The translations under genes and the position numbers were made by a program. DNA of 50,551 nt from an uncultured Flavobacteriaceae bacterium (lineage in GTDB: Bacteria > Bacteroidota > Bacteroidia > Flavobacteriales > Flavobacteriaceae), in assembly GCA_937773465.1 (NCBI GenBank), contig CALJVK010000006.1:1-50551 (forward strand). Direction: 5' to 3'. Positions 47,148 to 50,551 of the stretch are shown in pieces (position 1 is the first letter of the stretch; every line of letters starts with the position of its first letter). The notes under the pieces were generated by a model. That model ran no database searches and was not told the DNA's origin. It saw nothing but the letters and a program-made list of their open reading frames with translations.

Positions 47148-48800
47148 CTAATTAAGTAACTCCTTAGCATGTGTAATAGCTGAATCAGAAATTAAATCAC
47201 CTGCTAACATTTTAGCAATTTCATCAATTCTTTCTTGATTATTGAGTTGCTTAACCATTGTTGATGTAGAACTTAAACTGTTTTGTTTATAAACACTTAG
47301 TTGATGATTACCTTTTGATGCTACTTGAGGAAGGTGTGTGATTGCAATAATCTGCATTTTAGAGCTCATTTCAAGCATCATATTGGCCATCGCGTTAGAC
47401 ATTTCTCCTGAAACACCAGAATCAATCTCATCAAAAATCATAGTTGGAAGATTTAAATGTTTAGACAAAATTGATTTAATTGATAATAAAATTCTTGACA
47501 ATTCACCACCAGAAGCTATTTTAAATAATGGAGCATACTCTATACCTTTATTAGCAGAAAACAAAACCTCAATTTGATCAGAACCATATCTGTTAAAATC
47601 ATCTATTTCTGAAAGCTTAAAATCAAAAGAAGCATTTTTCATTCCAAGTTCTAGCAATAAAGACTCTAATTCTAATTTAAGCTTAGGAATTATTTTTTTT
47701 CTTGATATAGATATTTTCTTAGAAAGTTCTTGTAAATAATGAGTTTTCTTACTTATTGTTTTTTGCAACTCATCAATATTAATTTCGACAGAACCTGACT
47801 CGTCTAATTTACTTTTAAGCTCTTGTTTTTTAATTATTAAAGCACTTATTGAATTTACAGAATGTTTTTTTTGTAAATTATATATAATATTGAGTCTTGA
47901 TTCCATTTTATCGATTTCCGAATCATCATCACTAAAGTCGAGCGAAGAATTATTTAAGTCAGATTTAATATCATTTAACTCAATTAAAAGACTATCCAAT
48001 CTGTTTTTAATTTGGGAAAAGTTATCAGAAATTTTTGAAATATTATGTAATACAGAATTTAAAGAAAATATTTTATTTTCAATACTATCATCAGAGGAGT
48101 ACAGGATATATTCAATTTGAGAAAACGAAGATTTTATTTCTTCAGAATTCTTAAATAGCTTTAATTTATTCTCTAAAATCTCCTGTTCATCGATAACTAA
48201 TTTAATGTCATTTAATTCATTATATAAATACAACAAATAATCATTGTCATTTTTTAAGCTCGTATTTAGTCTGATTAATTTTTGAAGTTCAATTTTTAGA
48301 TCTTTATAATTAATTAATGTATCATTAAAGTTTTTAACAATGTGCTGTTGTTCGGCTAAATTATCAATAAGAGAATAGAAAAAAGAGTTGTTGGAACTTG
48401 CTAATGGTTGATGTTGAGTATGTATATCAATAAGTTTCTCTCCAACAGTTTTTAAAAAATCTAAATTTACAGGGCTATCATTGACAAAAGATCTTGATTT
48501 ACCATTTGGGAGAATTTCTCTTCTTAGAATTGTTTGATCAAAATAATCAATATTATTTTTAACTAATAAACTTCGGATATTAAAATTAGATAAATTAAAT
48601 TCAGCTTCTAACACACATTTCAAAGTCGAATTTTTTAATAAATTCTGACCTGCTCTTTTACCAATAATAAGTGACAATGCACTCAATAAAATAGATTTAC
48701 CTGACCCAGTGTCACCGGTTACAGTTGTAAAACCAGATAAGAAATCGATTTCAACTTTATCAATTAACGTGAAATTTTTTATTAAAATCTTTGTTAGCAC
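47148..48800 (-). CDS. recN: DNA repair protein RecN
   Basis: A 550-residue SMC-like repair ATPase that acts at double-strand breaks. The ATP-binding N-terminus holds Walker A (TTVTGDTGSGKSILLSAL), and FVNDSPVNLDFLKTVGEKLI follows. The middle is long coiled coil (about 150-360, dense in Lys, Leu and Glu). The C-terminal ATPase half has the ABC signature IASGGELSRILLSIKSIL and Walker B PTMIFDEIDSGVSGEMS. The HLPQVASKGNHQLSV block closes it. Complete. Confidence 0.95.
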   Translation of the reverse strand: MLTKILIKNFTLIDKVEIDFLSGFTTVTGDTGSGKSILLSALSLIIGKRAGQNLLKNSTLKCVLEAEFNLSNFNIRSLLVKNNIDYFDQTILRREILPNGKSRSFVNDSPVNLDFLKTVGEKLIDIHTQHQPLASSNNSFFYSLIDNLAEQQHIVKNFNDTLINYKDLKIELQKLIRLNTSLKNDNDYLLYLYNELNDIKLVIDEQEILENKLKLFKNSEEIKSSFSQIEYILYSSDDSIENKIFSLNSVLHNISKISDNFSQIKNRLDSLLIELNDIKSDLNNSSLDFSDDDSEIDKMESRLNIIYNLQKKHSVNSISALIIKKQELKSKLDESGSVEINIDELQKTISKKTHYLQELSKKISISRKKIIPKLKLELESLLLELGMKNASFDFKLSEIDDFNRYGSDQIEVLFSANKGIEYAPLFKIASGGELSRILLSIKSILSKHLNLPTMIFDEIDSGVSGEMSNAMANMMLEMSSKMQIIAITHLPQVASKGNHQLSVYKQNSLSSTSTMVKQLNNQERIDEIAKMLAGDLISDSAITHAKELLN

Positions 48801-48834
48801 TATTTAAAAATATTAGATAATTAAATTAATAAAA

Positions 48835-49728
48835 TTATCTAACACTATTCCATTTATTAGAAAAGAATGGAGAAAGATAATTTAAATCTGAAATAATAGA
48901 GGAAACATCATAAAAAGATCCTCCAGAGTAAATATCTTTAATTTCATCTGATTTAGAATCAAAAATTATTTTAATAAGTATAGAGTTAGGATTTCTCTTT
49001 TGTAAAGGTTTTAGAAATGATATGGAAGATGCAATATTCTTCTTAGCAGTTAAAATATCAGAATACATTAAATCTAAACCGTTAACATGATAATTATAAA
49101 AAAATTCGGAAAATTCAGTAGTACTTTTTGAAGTTAAATATTCAATTAGCCAAAACTTATTTAATTTCCCGCCATTGTGAGAAGAATTCCATCCTGAAAT
49201 ATTATTTTGATTAGCATAATTTAAAATCTTTTTGGAAACATCATAAAAATTATTTCCAGAATTCAAAATATAAGAATCATGATCTAATCCAATTATTATA
49301 TTTAAATAAAAAGCCAATAATGAAGATAATTTTGATTCAAATTGATTTTCATTAAAAACTATTGGTTCATATTCGATATACTCAAATTGAAAGTTTTTTT
49401 CTAAAAAAGTAAAAATAGGTGTTGAGTAAGAGGAATTCAAAACGGGTCTTGATGCTTGAAACTCGATATTAGCAACATAATTATTATTTGAATAACTTTT
49501 TATAGAAAAAAGAACGTTTACATTAATTTTTTCAAATTCAGAATAATTATCATTTGACCAACTGGCATTATTAATAAAATTTGAAATAGAATTTTCTAAA
49601 TTTAAAAAAACAGAGTTATTGGTCTGATTTACAGATTCTGAATTAACAATGATATTGCTATTAATTTCTTGAGAAAAAGAAAAATTAAAGAACAAAATAT
49701 TAATAAAAACTAAACTAAGGATTTTCAT
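48835..49728 (-). CDS. DUF4835 family exported protein
   Basis: A 297-residue protein from ATG 49728 (MKILSLVFINILFFNFSFSQ), a cleavable signal peptide. The mature part has the DUF4835 pattern: LENSISNFINNASWSNDNY, NIEFQASRPVLNSSYSTPIF, FNENQFESKLSSLLAFYLNI, IIGLDHDSYI and the C-terminal RNPNSILIKIIFDSKSDEI. The family is restricted to Bacteroidota. I recall current databases naming it after type IX secretion (PorD), but I cannot confirm this here, so I state only export and position. It overlaps the coaBC stop by 14 bases and precedes recN. Confidence 0.85.
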   Translation of the reverse strand: MKILSLVFINILFFNFSFSQEINSNIIVNSESVNQTNNSVFLNLENSISNFINNASWSNDNYSEFEKINVNVLFSIKSYSNNNYVANIEFQASRPVLNSSYSTPIFTFLEKNFQFEYIEYEPIVFNENQFESKLSSLLAFYLNIIIGLDHDSYILNSGNNFYDVSKKILNYANQNNISGWNSSHNGGKLNKFWLIEYLTSKSTTEFSEFFYNYHVNGLDLMYSDILTAKKNIASSISFLKPLQKRNPNSILIKIIFDSKSDEIKDIYSGGSFYDVSSIISDLNYLSPFFSNKWNSVR

Positions 49729-50551
49729 AAAAACTATCAATTAACTCATTAAATATATCTATTGACACATCAATTTTAGATTTTAAATCGAATTTTTTTA
49801 CTAACCCATTTTTATTTATAAAGGTAACTTTGTTAGTGTCATGTCCGAACCCAGCTCCTTTATCGTTAAGGGAATTCAAAACAATAGCATCTAAGTTTTT
49901 ATTTTTAATTTTAATTAAAGCATTTTGTGTTTCATTATCTGTTTCAAGAGCGAAACCTACAAGAATTTGTTTTTTAGTTTTATTTTCACCTAAATATTTT
50001 AAAATATCAATATTCTGAATTAAATCAATTGATAGTAATCTATTGTTATGTTTCTTTATTTTTTTTGTGATCGGCTCTTTGGTTTAAAGTCTGAAACTGC
50101 AGCAGATAGAATAGAAATATCAGAAAATTTAAAATATTTTTTTGTCTCCAAAAACATTTCATCAGCAGTAACAACATTTATTACTGAAATATTATCATCA
50201 ATTAAATTCAAACTAGTTGGTCCAGTAATTAGTGTTACTTCTGCACCTAAACTAGCTGCAGTTTTAGCTAATGAGAAACCCATTTTTCCTGATGAAAAAT
50301 TACCAATGAATCTAACCGCATCTATGGGTTCATAAGTTGGACCTGCCGTAATTAATATTTTTTTATTATTTAACTTTAATTCTTCTTTAATATTATTTAT
50401 TATAAAATCTACAATTTCTTCAGGTTCTTTCATCCTGCCTTCTCCCTCTAGACCACTTGCTAAAAAACCTGAACCTACAGGAATATGAATTTTTCCATGA
50501 CTAATTAACTTTTTAATATTTTCTTGATTAGCCAAATTTTTATGCATATCC
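49715..50551 (-). CDS. coaBC: CoaBC, partial at the window edge, one frameshift
   Basis: A bifunctional enzyme: phosphopantothenoylcysteine decarboxylase plus phosphopantothenate-cysteine ligase. Only the end of the CoaC domain and the CoaB domain are inside the window. HIPVGSGFLASGLEGEGRM is the CoaC tail. CoaB begins NNKKILITAGPTYEPIDAVR and has FIGNFSSGKMGFSLAKTAAS (nucleotide binding) and VVTADEMF. A missing A in the A run near 50060 breaks SRSQKK from KKHNNRLLSIDLIQNIDIL. The C-terminus (VGFALETDNETQNA, NSLNDKGAGFGHDTNKVTFI) resumes and ends at 49715. The 5' part lies outside the window. Confidence 0.9.

Noticed and set aside
1..50551. CRISPR arrays, tRNA genes, transposons or phage islands
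   Set aside because: I looked for spaced direct repeats, tRNA-like termini and recombinase/transposase motifs and saw none beyond the XerC/D gene.

Overview
The window is AT-rich and almost entirely coding. It comes from a Bacteroidota genome, most likely a marine member of the Flavobacteriia. The evidence is: Flavobacteria-type gene neighbourhoods (coaBC, DUF4835, recN, fabI; rnz with a small overlapping partner; leuA-leuC-leuD-second synthase-leuB); a DnaX without the zinc module; a PPK1/SixA/Ppx cluster; a carboxypeptidase-regulatory-like/TonB-type outer-membrane protein; promoters of the Bacteroidota form TTG-N17..23-TAnnTTTG; and start codons with A/T-rich upstream sequence and no Shine-Dalgarno motif. 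No prophage, insertion sequence, CRISPR array or tRNA was seen. Once broken genes are counted, no stretch over 300 bases lacks a gene.

Layout. 1-2712 (+): a damaged WbqC-family gene, RNase P RNA on the minus strand, and a damaged dnaX. 2688-15077 (-): a long run of mostly overlapping genes. It contains polyphosphate metabolism (ppx, ppk, a SixA-like phosphatase), pdxH, rnz and its partner, pyrB-pyrR, an alpha-oxoamine synthase beside a cysteine-synthase-fold enzyme (candidate sulfonolipid/capnine pair), an S9 peptidase lipoprotein and threonine aldolase. 15206-17236 (+): prfB with a canonical programmed +1 frameshift, a HAD phosphatase and an ArsC-like protein. 17309-21876 (+): a large outer-membrane receptor-like protein, fumC and a GNAT, with a small membrane protein antisense at 19746-19928. 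21916-25484 (-): a 59-residue membrane protein, a CPBP protease, a thioesterase and dnaK. 25599-32936 (+): panB, an RluA-type synthase, then the leucine operon, heavily frameshifted. 32985-39683 (-): rpsA, cmk, lon and a UMF1-type transporter. 39764-41994 (+): an MsrB-like lipoprotein, a secreted MsrB and lipoamide dehydrogenase. 41997-50551: aroQ (-), xerC/D (+), then on the minus strand a two-component system, coaE, fabI, recN, DUF4835 and coaBC, which runs off the edge.

Data quality matters here. Single-base indels cluster in 1-3060, 8250-8850 and 27280-36180, with single ones near 6657 and 50060. Between them lie more than 18 kb and about 14 kb without a visible break. The broken genes include dnaX, rpsA, cmk and coaBC, which are normally essential, so I read the breaks as sequence error rather than decay. 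I annotate whole reconstructed genes instead of fragments.

The most interesting items are the candidate sulfonolipid gene pair, the zinc-ribbon MsrB-like lipoprotein that lost its catalytic His and substrate loop, the SixA-like phosphatase embedded between pdxH and ppk-ppx, a TGACACA-type near-palindrome upstream of both dnaK and lon, and the retained Shine-Dalgarno-driven prfB frameshift in a lineage that rarely uses Shine-Dalgarno for initiation.
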